DNA from: Ehretia macrophylla
Lineage: Eukaryota > Streptophyta > Magnoliopsida > Boraginales > Ehretiaceae
Reading direction: 5' to 3'
Assembly: GCA_037974665.1 (NCBI GenBank)
Contig: CM075767.1
Location: 4,241,501-4,305,500 of the forward strand
Length of the DNA stretch: 64,000 nt
The position numbers and the translations under genes are program-made. The notes under the pieces are model-generated. The model ran no database searches. It saw nothing but the letters and a program-made list of their open reading frames with translations, and was not told the DNA's origin. Shown here piece after piece: positions 9,297 through 20,893 of this stretch (the first letter of the stretch is position 1; each line of letters starts with the position of its first letter).

Positions 9297-12243
9297 GTGT
9301 TACAACCTAGGCCTTTGACCATCGTTGACCGCCCACAACCCTCCCTCCTTCACTTCTACTGCCACTACAAATCCTTCACATTGACCAAAAAACCTCACTC
9401 TTACTCCCCTATAGGGGGAAGAGGCAATAAATCTGCTTCTTCCTCCGCTCGTCGCTCAAGTGCTCGCCTACAAGCCAAGTCAAATGATCCCACGACTTTG
9501 GATACAGTAGAAGAAGCTGATGATTCTTCATCTTCTATGCCTACCATGGTGGAAGAGTCTGTTAACTCAAGCCAGGAACTTGAAGAAGCTTACCGAGTAA
9601 TTATGTCAAAAGCTACAATCAGCTTTGGTACATCTCCATTCTCTCCGAATATGGGTACAGGCCACAATACTGATGTTTGTCTAAATCCATATTGTACAAA
9701 TCCAATTTGTGTTCAAAGGATTGCTAAGGATCAAGAATTCTATCGTGAACATGAAGTTATGCAACCTGACGGAACGATAATTCAGTCCCCATATATCATT
9801 TCACCAACTCAACCTCATACGGGTTCTATTTCAGCCTCTCAAAGTGTTACAGATTCAATTTCGCCATCCAAAGCCACAATGGAAGAAGAATTCGAATGTA
9901 CAAGCTTAGATGGTGTATCGCCACGTTTTTGCAACGAAGACACTGCCAAGTCTAGCTCTCATGGATACCCGGGTACAACCTCCCATGTGAGGCGCGTGCA
10001 GAGCTTCAAAATTCGCAACAAAGGTCTGGCCAATGGATAGGTCCATTGCACGCGAGCCAAGGTACAGATTCTCCGGGTAAAGGTATTCTTTTGGCTGGTG
10101 GGGAACATTCTACCCCACATGAAGCTCAAGTGGTTCAAGGGAATATCGGTGCTGGTTTAATAAACTATAATTTGCAAAATTCAAATGCATGTGCAATTGT
10201 GGTCCCTGGCGATATTGATTCAAAAAATGCAGCTGCCAATGAGGACCTTTGTTTTCACGCGGGTCCACCAACATCCCACGGAGAATTTAATAATAGCAAG
10301 GAGAATGCGTTGGATCAACTTTCAGCTGGAAAATTGTTGTCCCAATCGGGTCCACCTAGCTTACAAGATGCTGCGGTCCCCACTACTAGTGTCATTGTTG
10401 GTTCGAATTGTCAACGAGCTTTGGCTAGTGGACATGAGATTTCTTTGTCACCTAGTGATAAATCTATCACAATTGCTCCTTTGACCGAGGCACCTAATTG
10501 TGGGACACAACAGCCTGGTTCTAATGATGCTAATGGTAATATCGCGGAGTGCAACAAAGCAGAGAATGTTCTTTCTGATGGACGACAATTGGACCCTTGT
10601 TCACATGGCCGCACATCTATCGAGACTACGCAGCAAGCTATTGTGGAAAATATTCATTTTGAGCACAATGCACATGCGACAATCTTCACGGCTGCAAATG
10701 CTAAAAACATCCCCGATGGTCCACGTGGGGATCATACGCTGGTGGACAATTCAGATAATGTACATGGGCTCCTCGGTATTCCAATTTCAAAGGCACAACT
10801 TGAGGATGGTCAGGTGACGAATGAGAAGAATAATGAGAATTCTACACCAGCTTTGGGTGACAGTCTCTCAAATCCTACTCTCAATGTGAATTAGCCATCT
10901 AATGGCCAACCAAGCACTAAAGTCTCTCTGGAAGATTTTCCTCCACTTCGAGGGAAAGAGGACAACACCAAGAATGCTCAACATGATGATTCTTTTGTTA
11001 ACAAGAATAATGCTCATCCTTGCAACGTCTCAACCAGCTGGATGGGTATCTTCATGGGAGATCTTAACAGCTCACTTAAGCTTAAGTTCTTTGAATTTGA
11101 AGAGAAGGATCGTAAACCAATTGCTTGTCTTCCTCCTGAAATTTTTCATGCTGGAGCTACACACTGGCAACGCTGCTTGATTGGTCAATTCTTTGACAAA
11201 CCACCTCCATTCTTCTTGATTCAACGAATGGTCGACACAAAATGGAAAAAATTTGGTCCGGTAGACATCAGATCTACTGAATCTGACATGTATGTGTTTC
11301 AATTTGAGACGGAAGCTATCTGTGATGTGGTTCTTGAAAAGCTCTGGCATGTTTATCACCGTCCTCTCTTGTTGAGGCGTTGGACTCCAGGCACTCAGTT
11401 GATTAATCTACAATGTAATAGAGTTCCAATTTGGCTCAAACTTATTGATGTTCCACTGGATTTGTGGGATCAAGATGGTCTCAGTTATGTGTCAAGCACC
11501 ATTGGTTTTCCTCTTCAAATGGATTCCCTTACTGCTTCTCGTCGACACTTAGGGTATGCACGAGTTTGTGTTGAAATGAATGTTGAAAAGGAGTTCCCGA
11601 AGTCTACTTCGGTTAGGCTTCTTGATGGGTCAGTTGCCGAAATTCAAATTGAGTACACTTGGAAACCAAAGAAATGCACTTACTGCAAGGTTTTCGGTCA
11701 TAATGAGGTGACCTGTACTGCCATCCCAAAGGAAACAGTATCCGTTCCAGTGGAAACAGTTTCCGCTCCAGTGCAAAATGTTACCCAATCTGAGAAAGTT
11801 ACCAAAGAAAATGAGGGAAGACCGCTACCAATGTTTCGAAGAAGAATAACAAGACTTCTTCAACTACAGCCTTTACTAAAAACAAGTTTGATGTTTTCTC
11901 GGAGAATCCAGAAATTGGTACTATGCAGCCAATTGACCCAACTGCTGCATCAACTAGTCAACGAAATGTTGCAAACAAGAATGCAACTCCTCCCATTCCT
12001 GGTAAATCTATGGACCAAGCAAGGAAAAATCCAAAGTATCCTAAAAAAGCTTATAGAAATGCCCAAGCCATTTTCGCCCAAAGAGGTAGGAAGTCTTCTG
12101 ATGATTTCAATTCTCGTGGCAAGAATAAGATCGATTTTAAAGCGCGCGAAAAAATGCGCAAGGATATTCTTCAGTCCATTTTTGGCCCTGCTCATGAAAT
12201 AGATGCCTTTGAGGACTACTCTGACAGAGAACCACCCGATTGA
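9297..12243 (+). pseudogene. LINE ORF1 (DUF4283-like and CCHC knuckle), frameshifted
   Basis: The frame runs 9297-10040, shifts to a second frame from 10046 with one stop at 10892, and shifts again near 11820 to the frame ending at 12243. The first ~550 residues are Ser/Asn/Gln-rich and low in recognisable features. At about 11160-11690 is a DUF4283-like RNA-binding region (THWQRCLIGQFF, FLIQRMVDTKWK, PIWLKLIDVPLDLW), then the knuckle CTYCKVFGHNEVTC. A basic C-terminal tail ends in acidic residues. ORF1 proteins bind LINE RNA (family knowledge). The damage means this copy is not functional. Whether the 5' end is complete is unclear. Confidence 0.82.
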
Positions 12244-12412
12244 ATGCATTGATTTTTTCCTTTCTGGTTGGTCTCTGAATTTTTACGTCATTTTTTTTGA
12301 TGTGATCTGTTTGTCATTTTTTGAATTGGCCGCGGCCACCTTGTAACCGATCTGTACCCATGTACTGTCTTTTTTGGATTCAATAAACACTGAATTAACA
12401 AAAAAAAAAAAA
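12244..12412 (+). terminator. LINE 3' UTR, poly(A) signal and tail
   Basis: About 155 bp of T-rich 3' UTR contain AATAAA near 12382 and end in an uninterrupted A run from about 12399. The tail abuts the target duplication. Confidence 0.75.
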
Positions 12413-12422
12413 AAGTACACTG

Positions 12423-13452
12423 CGGTGACGAAGCACTAACACTGCCCCTCGAAGACCCAGAAGCTGAAAAAGTAGCTATACCAACCTGCTGCGGGGTCTC
12501 ACAACACTAGGCCTATATTGACCCTGAGACTGGGCCGGCCTGTACTGTGACTGAGCCTCGTATGACCCCTGCAGAAATTGGGGCCTATAGAAACCCTGCT
12601 GACCCTGCGGTTTGAAAGAGCTCTGCAGTACTGGCTGCCTATACACAACCGCTGCACTGGAGGCCTATACGCACCCTACTGACCCTGTGGCTAAAATGGC
12701 CTCTTACTAGGCTGACTAGGTCTAATCTGTTCCCCTTTTCTCTTTTCTAACCTAGATGCCGCCTCAAAAGCCTCAGAAAACACATCATACTGATTTAGGG
12801 CCATTGCATCTTGAATCTCTGGCCTCAAACCCAACATAAACCTCCGAGTCTTGCGCTCCTCATCTGCTACAAATTCCAGTGCATACAAGGATAACCTGGT
12901 AAAAGTGGCCTCATATTGAGCCACTATAGCATCACCCAGAACTAAAGACATAAACTCTGCCTCTCTCTGTTCCCGCCCAATCCTCAGAACGTACTTGGCC
13001 CAGAATGCTCTAAGAAAGGTATCCTAAACATAAGGAGTACCTCGTGTCTCCCAACTGAGTTTCACTGTACGCCACCACTCTTCGGCCTTATCATCAAACA
13101 AATAAACTGCAAAAGTGACTTTTCTCTCGTCAATGTAATCCAAAGGATCAAAAATCTTCTCAATCTTGTTGATCCATGCCTCCGCCTTTCTGTCATCTGG
13201 CTTACCCTAGAATCTCGATGGATAGTAACCTAAGAATTCCTTCAACGTATTTTGCCCGTGGTAACCACCCTATGTATTCATCATTTGTGCCTGCACAGAC
13301 TGTGATTGGGCAGCCTGTCCTGCTATGATTTCCGTCATTCTATCCATAGCTGCAGCAATACAGTCATCACCCCAATCTCGGCCCAGTGCCACATTACCTG
13401 GTGCCTTATTATCTGCCTCTGACCTACGTCTTGTTCTCGGTCGACCCACCAT
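12423..13452 (-). pseudogene. Gag of G (broken)
   Basis: The start is taken at MVGRPRTRRRSEADNK (13452), which matches the GRP start of C and B gag. The retrotransposon gag core appears as QYEATFTRLSLYALEF and RRFMLGLRPEIQDAMALNQYD (about 12915-12790). A Gln/Gly/Tyr-rich tail with several stops follows up to the LINE. Gag forms the particle shell that packages element RNA. Confidence 0.83.
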
Positions 13453-13712
13453 TCTACTAACAAAGAGGTAGCACAGGTTATAGAACATAGACAAGCTATA
13501 GACAATTATTAGCACATAAGTAACAAACTCACATAAAGCACATAAATCACTTAAGTATGAATCCCATAAACAAATTGATCACATAGTCACTAAATCACAT
13601 AATCACTTAATCATATTAACATATATTTTACTTTTCTTTCACTTCATACATACTTTCATGCTAAGACCATTACCCACATTCTGAGAATACCTCGACTAAC
13701 AACTAAACATGC

Positions 13713-13724
13713 GCTATGATACCA
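13713..13724 (-). promoter_or_regulatory. Primer-binding site of G
   Basis: On the minus strand TGGTATCATAGC, one base off the initiator tRNA-Met complement, lies five bases inside the 5' LTR boundary. Confidence 0.75.
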
Positions 13725-13729
13725 CTTAA

Positions 13730-14480
13730 TGTGACCCCCCAACTCGACCCCACCTACGATCAGTTAGGACTCAACGAAATTTTGATAGTATAACGACAGT
13801 AACACGGAGATCAGGGCTCTAAACCAACCTTTTAGAACTTCATACAACAACTCTACAACCATGTTAACAATTAACAACGCACCCATATCCATATATTAAA
13901 CATTCTTTCATCATTTCATCCATAAGTTATACGCCTCCGTTCCAATATCATACATCACTAAGTAAAACCATATACATACATAACATATTATACTAGCTTA
14001 GCAACTTATTTAAATCCAAAAGTAAGACAACAAAACTAGCATAACACTTTTACTATCTTTAAATTAGTTTATACATTACAACCTTTAAAACATGAGACTC
14101 TACAACATAAGTCATACTACAAAATAGTATAAAACATTCCAGGTAAGCATCAGGATATGACTCTGGCACATAAGACTCTTCAACAAAAGTCATATTCTCA
14201 GCCTCCTGAGGCACATACCCGTAGTCTTGTTCAGTAACACCTGTATGCATATAACGAATGAGAGTGAGCTTATATAAAACAAGCCTAGTAAGAATTCGAT
14301 AGATCTTTTAAAGTATTTACTATACTCCTTGGAAATCATCATTTGAGTAGTAAACACATAATAAACATCAATAACAATATAAGCACAACAATAATAATAA
14401 CCAATCAATAAGGATACTCTAGTTGGTGTAGCTCCAAACGCCATCACGATCTTAACCATCTTCTTATAACTCCCCATTAC
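13730..14480 (-). repeat. 5' LTR of G, 3' part (interrupted by L)
   Basis: The left piece of the right-hand LTR of G ends at the ATTAC target site of L. It continues at 20894. Bases 14271-14480 match bases 1-210 of the window. No gene is present. Confidence 0.88.
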
Positions 14481-17030
14481 TGTGACACCCGAGATCTTAG
14501 TCGTACTTTAAGCCACTATTGCATCCACTATTTGTGCATTTCTTCTGTGTTTTACTTGTTACTTTATGTGGTTACTATTCATTCCATTTTTCAATTGCTT
14601 AACTATCTTGAATTAGAATTTTTCTTAAATCATATTAATTATTTTAAGAATGAGAAAAATGTGCGTTTGAGCTAAATGCATTAGGAGCCTTCGTTTATAA
14701 AATATTTTAGCAAACTAGTGAATAGTATTACATAACTAACTAGGTGTTTTAATTAGCTAACATTAATTGCACAATTAGGACTTTTTTCTAGCTAGCTAAA
14801 CTCCTTTTAATAGTCAATATGTGCACCCAACTTGACCCCACCCTTTATATTGCTCAACAAACACATAACAAACTCATAAAAACAATACAAAAAATAAGAG
14901 AGTAATGCTGAAAACACTATAGCAGGGCCGAAAATCAGCATAGGAGGAGAATGAGAGATTTTTGCTCAACAAATCCTCATTCCAAGCCAAGCCAAGCTAG
15001 GTGCAAGTGATTTAGGGTGTTTACTAGCCTTCTAGGAGCTCCTATGCACAATAGGTGAGAGATTTCATACCTATTTTTGCATTTGAAAAATGTGACAACT
15101 TTCTTGAATTCTTAGATTTGCTATCAAATGCTTATGTAATGCTTAAATATGCTTATGTATGTTGTATATAAGTAGTAAAGACCTAATTTAGGCTATTGTT
15201 TCATAGTTTAAACAGTTGAAATTGCTTGTTGATCGTATGGCATAGATAGTGACGGAAAAACTAGGGTTTTGCGTAATCGAACCTTATAGATTGAATTAAT
15301 GGTTCTAATAAATGCTTTAGGTGCTAATGAATGTAATATAAAGGCCCCGTAGGGTTTAATTGCTCATAACTTATCAAAAGCATGAAATAATCGACTTTTA
15401 GAAAGGGGTTTTGGGGTTATCGCGAATCCGGGTTGAATGGGCCTTCACTTTTGGTATTCCTAGTTTAAGTAGACTCTAGTTATGCTTTGCTAGCTTCCTG
15501 TTTAGGTCCCGGGTGAGGTACGTGTAGTACAAAGTTAAAAGAGGAAAATTGGGACTTTTGGGCTAAATGCGGGTAATTAGATGACTTTGAGGGTCCTAAG
15601 GGTGCCTAAGGGGTTAACTAGGAGCATGGAATAGACCACTCACAAATCTAGAACCACAAAATGAGTTTGGAAGGAAAACGGGTTGAGTTACAAAGGGGTT
15701 TAAGTACAATTTTGATTATCTCATGCTTCTAAGATCTTGACATGACTCCTTGTGTGTTTAAATATGGTTTCAAGATGTTTTTGAGATTTTGGTATAGTTC
15801 TATGTGAATCTTGATTATGCCTCTTTGTAATTTGCTTAATTGTTATATGAAATTGCTTCTTTTCTAACTGTTTCGAGGACAACCTACTTTGTTATTCCTC
15901 CTATGTGTTATTGCTTCTATTTCTATTGTTATATTTCCATTGATAAGTGCATTGCATGGTGGTTGCACAACCATAGCGTCAGAGGCAGTTGTATTGAATA
16001 TCGGTTGGGCGGCAGCGGGCTTGCCAGTGGACATTCGATCTCCGTGCCCTAGTCCTTCACTCACCTGGTCCAGAGATTTCCAGGGGGTGTTGGGTCATAG
16101 GATTATTGGGGTACATCCGAAGTACACCCACTGGAGTGATTGGGGATTTGCCAGCATATTGATCGTGGTTCGTGGCTCATGGCTCGTGGTTCGTGATTGA
16201 AGTTAAGAGAATTATGGAGTATTGGGGTTAAGTGTATCGTGTCCTTTGATATGTGTGGTTATCTACTGTTTCAAATGTACTTTAGTTGTCTTATTGTTTA
16301 ATTGCTATAATTGTTGCTTTGCATGTCCCGGGTAGTCCTTATCCCTCACTGGGCAATAGTGGTTGCTCATACCTCGCTAACATGTTTTAGGAGACGCTGA
16401 GGTTGAACCCCAGCTAGATTTGGTAGAGGGTGAAGAACAAGAGGTCCATACTGATCAACTACCGTAGTTGTAGTGTCTAGTTGGTTGAGGTGGATTTATG
16501 GTTCTTGTTGTAATGTGGGGACCTTGTTTGCTCTACTTTATGTCCTATTTTGTAGCCTAAGTGCTTATGTACATGTTGTGTGGTTGTAAGCTGAATACTA
16601 GATGATTATGACAGAAGGCATAGAACTATGGCATATAATAACTTATGTTTCTACTTCTAGCTACTTTGCATGCTTGAGTGTGAATGTTAGGATATAAGGT
16701 TGTTTTCAATTCCTAAGAATGTTTAAAGGCTATCATGAAGTGGCATGATAAGCGGTTTTGTAAAAAAAATATATTGTGAATGCATGGTTTTGTGTATCTA
16801 AACTTTTGTATGTCTTAAGGCTCGGATGACCTTAAACTTGGGATCTTTATTTTGGAAATGGCTTTATTGTTGCTCTATAGCTTATTGAATGCTTACAGGT
16901 TTTCAAAATGTCCACGTTACAGGAAAGACTCTATCCGTTTTTTTCTAAAATTTTGAGACTGGGTTGGAATTGGGTTGAGAATAGCATGGTTATTAGAGCC
17001 TCTAGTCTCATGAGGGATCGGGGCGTTACA
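14481..17030 (+). repeat. 5' LTR of L
   Basis: It begins TGTGACACCCGAG and ends GGGCGTTACA. It shares LTR landmarks with C: a donor-like site AG/GTGAGAG at 15055, the stem-loop at 15875-15900, the GC block with GGGCGGCAGCGGGCTTGCCA at 16007, and an acceptor-like TTTTAG/GAG ending at 16390. Open frames at 15840-16200 cover the GC block and are not supported as genes. Confidence 0.9.
15875..15900 (+). other. Shared LTR stem-loop, L 5' LTR copy
   Basis: Arms GAGGACAAC and GTTATTCCTC surround loop CTACTTT. One arm base is changed relative to the 3' LTR copy at 19748-19773. Confidence 0.55.
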
Positions 17031-17032
17031 AG

Positions 17033-17044
17033 TGGTATCAGAGC
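17033..17044 (+). promoter_or_regulatory. Primer-binding site of L
   Basis: TGGTATCAGAGC, an exact match to the usual initiator tRNA-Met complement, lies two bases after the LTR. Confidence 0.9.
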
Positions 17045-18337
17045 TTAGTTAGCTTTCAACCGGGACAAGGTCCTCGGCATGTCGAGTAGTAAACCATGTG
17101 TGTGTGCTTTTTAAGTGTGCTTTGAAAGTGTGTGCCTATATGTGTGATTGTGTGTCTTGAATTGAATGTGTGTACCTATGTGATAAATTTATGTGATATG
17201 TGCTAAACGTGTGCTAGTGAAGTAAAGTTGCATCGAATTGACCATGTGAATCATTATTTGCTTGAATTATTGATTGTAATGTGTGTACTTGAATGTTTTT
17301 TAATTAAGTTTTGTGATGATATTTGTTATGTTGTGACTTGTATTTGAATGAATTTGTTGCTTACATTGTTTCTATATGTTCTTTTATAATCGTTCTTGCG
17401 TAATAGTTTAAAGAGTGTTTATACATATGCAATAGTTTGGCATTCATACATAGCCTATCAAATGGTAAGAAAGACGTTGTCCTTCCCCTGAACAGAGGTG
17501 ATTAGTGGCAGGTCTTTCAAGTTATGTGGATTAGTAGGAACATGAAGCAATAGATCAGCCCTTTTAATTGGGAGCCGGTGTTTATATTGGAGTTTGGCTA
17601 TTGGACTTCTTCTAAGGCATTCTTTTGTACTCCGCAGTCATGAATGAGCGGTTTCCTTTGGAGTTCTATATGACGGTTCTTATTGGGTATTCTTTAGTAT
17701 TTTCTTATTGGCACACCTTAGTATGTCTTGTATTTGGGATTCCTATCATAATTATTATATAGTACTATCTACGGTATTATGTGGAATTCACATTGGGTTT
17801 TCTTATTGGCAAGTTCTTACAATACTCTTACTCGGCAAATGGGGATAAGGCCTCGAAGTTTAGTTTTGTATATGGTGCAATTGCTTGAGACTCTCATTCG
17901 ATCTTCTTATTCAGCCAGGATTTGATATTCAACTTGACTATCTTATTAGATGCACAGTATTCTTCTTTGGTATTCTTCTTTGGAATTATTCTCAGCATTT
18001 GTTAGCGGTGTTCAGGATCTATGTAGTTATTCTATTTGGCATTTTTCTGGAACTCTTATTTGGAAAATTTCTATGAAACTTATTGTAGTATATTTGACCC
18101 GGTTTCTTGCTTGGAGTATTCCTGGGATGTATTTGGGTTCTCATTCATAATTCTTCTTCGAACAACTAATTTGGCGTCTTTCTTGACATTCCGCTCGGGA
18201 CTTCTACTTGGCATTTTCATATGATGTTCATTTGAAGAGACCGTGTCTTTCTCAGTAACTGTTGAAGAGTAATCAGAGTTGGTTTTCAGTTGATGCAGAG
18301 TTCTATTGTGAAGAAGAATTGCGAGGACGCAATTTGT
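17045..18337 (+). other. Non-coding interior of L with degenerate short repeats
   Basis: No recognisable domain. From about 17580 to 18230 there is a loose repetition of a motif like CTTATTTGGYATTCTT (for example around 17680, 17800, 17960-17990, 18040 and 18200). The last codons before the polypurine tract read KKNCEDAICLRGRG, a relic of the pol end seen in C (CKNCVDAISLRGRG). The interior therefore looks like a deletion product whose centre was replaced or has drifted. Confidence 0.7.
18317..18334 (+). other. PPT-proximal 18-bp inverted repeat (L)
   Basis: Arm AATTGCG, centre AGGA, arm CGCAATT: seven perfect pairs, kept although all other pol sequence is gone. Confidence 0.75.
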
Positions 18338-18352
18338 TTAAGGGGGAGAGGG
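18338..18352 (+). promoter_or_regulatory. Polypurine tract of L
   Basis: TTAAGGGGGAGAGGG directly precedes the LTR start TGTGATGCCC. Confidence 0.88.
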
Positions 18353-20893
18353 TGTGATGCCCGAGATCTTAGCCGTACTTTAAGCCACTATTGTATCCAC
18401 TATTTGTGCATTTCTTCTGTGCTTTACTTGTTACTTTATGTGGTTACTATTCATTCCATTTTTCAATTACTTAACTATCTTGAATTAGAATTTTTCTTAA
18501 ATTATATTAATTGTTTTAGGAATAAGAAAAATGTGTGTTTGAGCTAAATGCATTAGGAGCCTTCGTTTAGAAAATGTTTTAGCAAACTAGTGAATAGTAT
18601 TACGTAACTAAGCTAGGTGTTTTAATTAGCTAACATTAATTGCACAATTAGGACTTGTTTCTAGCTAGCTAAACTCCTTTTAATAGTCAATATGTGCAAC
18701 CCAACTTGACCCGACCCTTTATATTGCTTAACATACACATTACAAGCTCATAAAAACAAAACAAAAAATAAGAGAGCAATGCTGAAAACACTGTAGCGGG
18801 GCCGAAAATTAGCATAGGAGGAGAATGAGAGATTTTTGCTAAACAAATCCTCATTCCAAGCCAAGCCAAGCTAGGTGCAAGTGGTTTAGGGTGTTTACTA
18901 GCCTCCTAGGAGCTCCTACGCGCAATAGGTGAGGGATTTCATACCTATTTTTGCATTTGAAAAATATGACAACTTTCTTGAATTCTTAGATTTGCTATCA
19001 AATGCTTATGTAATGCTTAAATATGCTTATGTATGTCGTATATAAGTAGTAGAGACCTAATTTATGCTATTGTTTCATAGTTTAAACGGTTGAAATTGCT
19101 TGTTGATCGTATGACATGAATAGTGATGGGAAAACTAGGGTTTTGCATAATCGGACTTTATAGCTTGAATTAATGGTTCTAATAGATGCTTTAGGTGCTA
19201 ATGAAAGTAGTGCAAAGGCCCCGTAGGGTTTAATTGCTCATAACCTATCAAAAGCATGAAATAATCGACTTTTAGAAAGGGGTTTTGGGGTTATCGCAAA
19301 TCCGGGTTGAATGGGACTTCACTTTTGGTATTCCTAGGCTAAGTAGACTCTAGTTATGCATTGCTAGCTTCTGTTCAGGTCTCGGGTGAGGTATGTGTAG
19401 TACAAAGTCAAAAGAGGAAAATTGGGACTTTCGGGCTAAATGCAGGTAATTAGGTGGCTTTGAGGGTCCTAAGGGTGCCTAAGGGCTTAACTAGGAGCAT
19501 GGAATAGACCATTCACGAATCTAGAACCGTAACATGAGTTTGGAAGAAAAACGGGTTGAGTTACAAAGGGGTTTAAGTATAATTTTGATTATCTCACGCT
19601 TCTATGAGCTTGACATGACTCCTTGTATGTTTAAATGTGGTTTCAAGATGTTTTGGAGCTTTTGGTATAGTTCTATGTGAATCTTGATTATACCCCTTTG
19701 TAATTTGCTTAATTATTATATGAAATTGCTTTTTTTCTAACTGTTTCGAGGACAACCTACTTTGTTGTTCCTCCCATGTGTTATTGCTTCTATTGTTATT
19801 GTTATATTGCCATTGATAAGTGCATTGCATAGTGGTTGCGCAACCATAGTGTCAGGGGCAGTTGTATTAAATATCGGCTGGGCGGCAGCGAGCTTGCCAG
19901 TGGATATTCGATCTCCGTGCCCTAGTACCTCACTCGCCTGGTCCGGAGATTGCCAGGGGGTATTGGGTCATAGGATTATGGAGTACATCCGGAGTACACC
20001 CATTGGAGTGATTGGGGATTTGCCAGCATATTGATCGTGGTTCGTGGCTCGTGGTTCGTGATTGAAGTTAAGAGAATTCTGGAGTGTTGGGGTTAAGTGT
20101 ATCGTATCATTTGATATGTATAGTTATCTACTGTTTCAAAGGTACTTTACTTGTCTTATTGTTTAATTGCTATAACTGTTGCATTGCACATCCCGGGTAG
20201 TCCTTATCCCTCACTAGGCAATAGTGGTTGCTCATACCTCGCTAACATGTTTCAGGAGACGCTGAGGTTGAACCCCAGCTAGATTTGGTAGAGGGTGAAG
20301 AACATGAGGTCCAGACTGATCAACAACCGTAGTTGCAGTGTCTAGTTGGTTGAGGTGGATTTATGGTTCTTGTTGTAATGTGGGGACCTTGTTTGCTCTA
20401 CTTTATGTTCTATTTTGTAGCCTAAGTGCTTATGTACATGTTGTGTGGTTGTAAGCTGAATACTAGATGATTATGGTAGAAGGCATAGAACTATGGCATG
20501 TAATAACTTATGTTTCTACTTCTAGCTACTTTGCATGCTTGAGTGTGAATGTTAGGATGTAAGGTTGCTTTCAATTCCTAAGAATGTTTAAAGGCTATCA
20601 TGGAGTGGCATGATAAGCGGTTTTGTAAAGAAAATATATTGTGAATGCATTCTTGTGTGTATCTAAACTGTTTGTATGTCTTAAGGCTCAGATGAGCTTA
20701 AACTTGGGATCTTTATTTTGGAAATGGCTTTATTGTTGTATAGCTTATTGAATGCTTACAGGTTTTCAAAATGTCCATGTTACAGGGGAGACTCTGTCCG
20801 TTTTTCTCTAAAATTTTGAGACCGGGTTGGAATTGGGTTGAGAATAGCATGGTTGTTAGAGCCTCCGGTCTCGTGAGGGATTGGGGCATTACA
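18353..20893 (+). repeat. 3' LTR of L
   Basis: It matches 14481-17030 with scattered substitutions and small indels. Donor-like site at 18929, acceptor-like TTTCAG/GAG ending at 20255, GC block at 19880. No gene. Confidence 0.9.
19748..19773 (+). other. Shared LTR stem-loop, L 3' LTR copy
   Basis: Arms GAGGACAAC and GTTGTTCCTC surround loop CTACTTT; all bases pair except one bulge. Confidence 0.6.

Larger units (their letters stand above)
9292..12412 (+). mobile_element. LINE-type retroposon with ORF1 only
   Basis: The insertion lies in the gag zinc-knuckle region of G. It ends in an A tail and is flanked by AAGTACACTG on both sides (9282-9291 and about 12413-12422). Removing it restores a continuous knuckle reading in G. 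It carries a plant L1-type ORF1 (DUF4283-like plus CCHC) followed directly by a 3' UTR and poly(A). No endonuclease/RT ORF2 is present between ORF1 and the tail. Confidence 0.88.
14481..20893 (+). mobile_element. Element L: LARD-like non-autonomous LTR element
   Basis: The 6413-bp element has LTRs of 2550 and 2541 bp and a target duplication ATTAC (14476-14480 and 20894-20898). The empty site is seen intact in the other LTR of G near position 207. Its 1.3-kb interior has a PBS, a polypurine tract and no open frame of note. Ends (TGTGACACCCGAG to GGGCATTACA) and the last pol-like codons resemble element C, which points to a C-like autonomous helper (inference). Confidence 0.92.
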
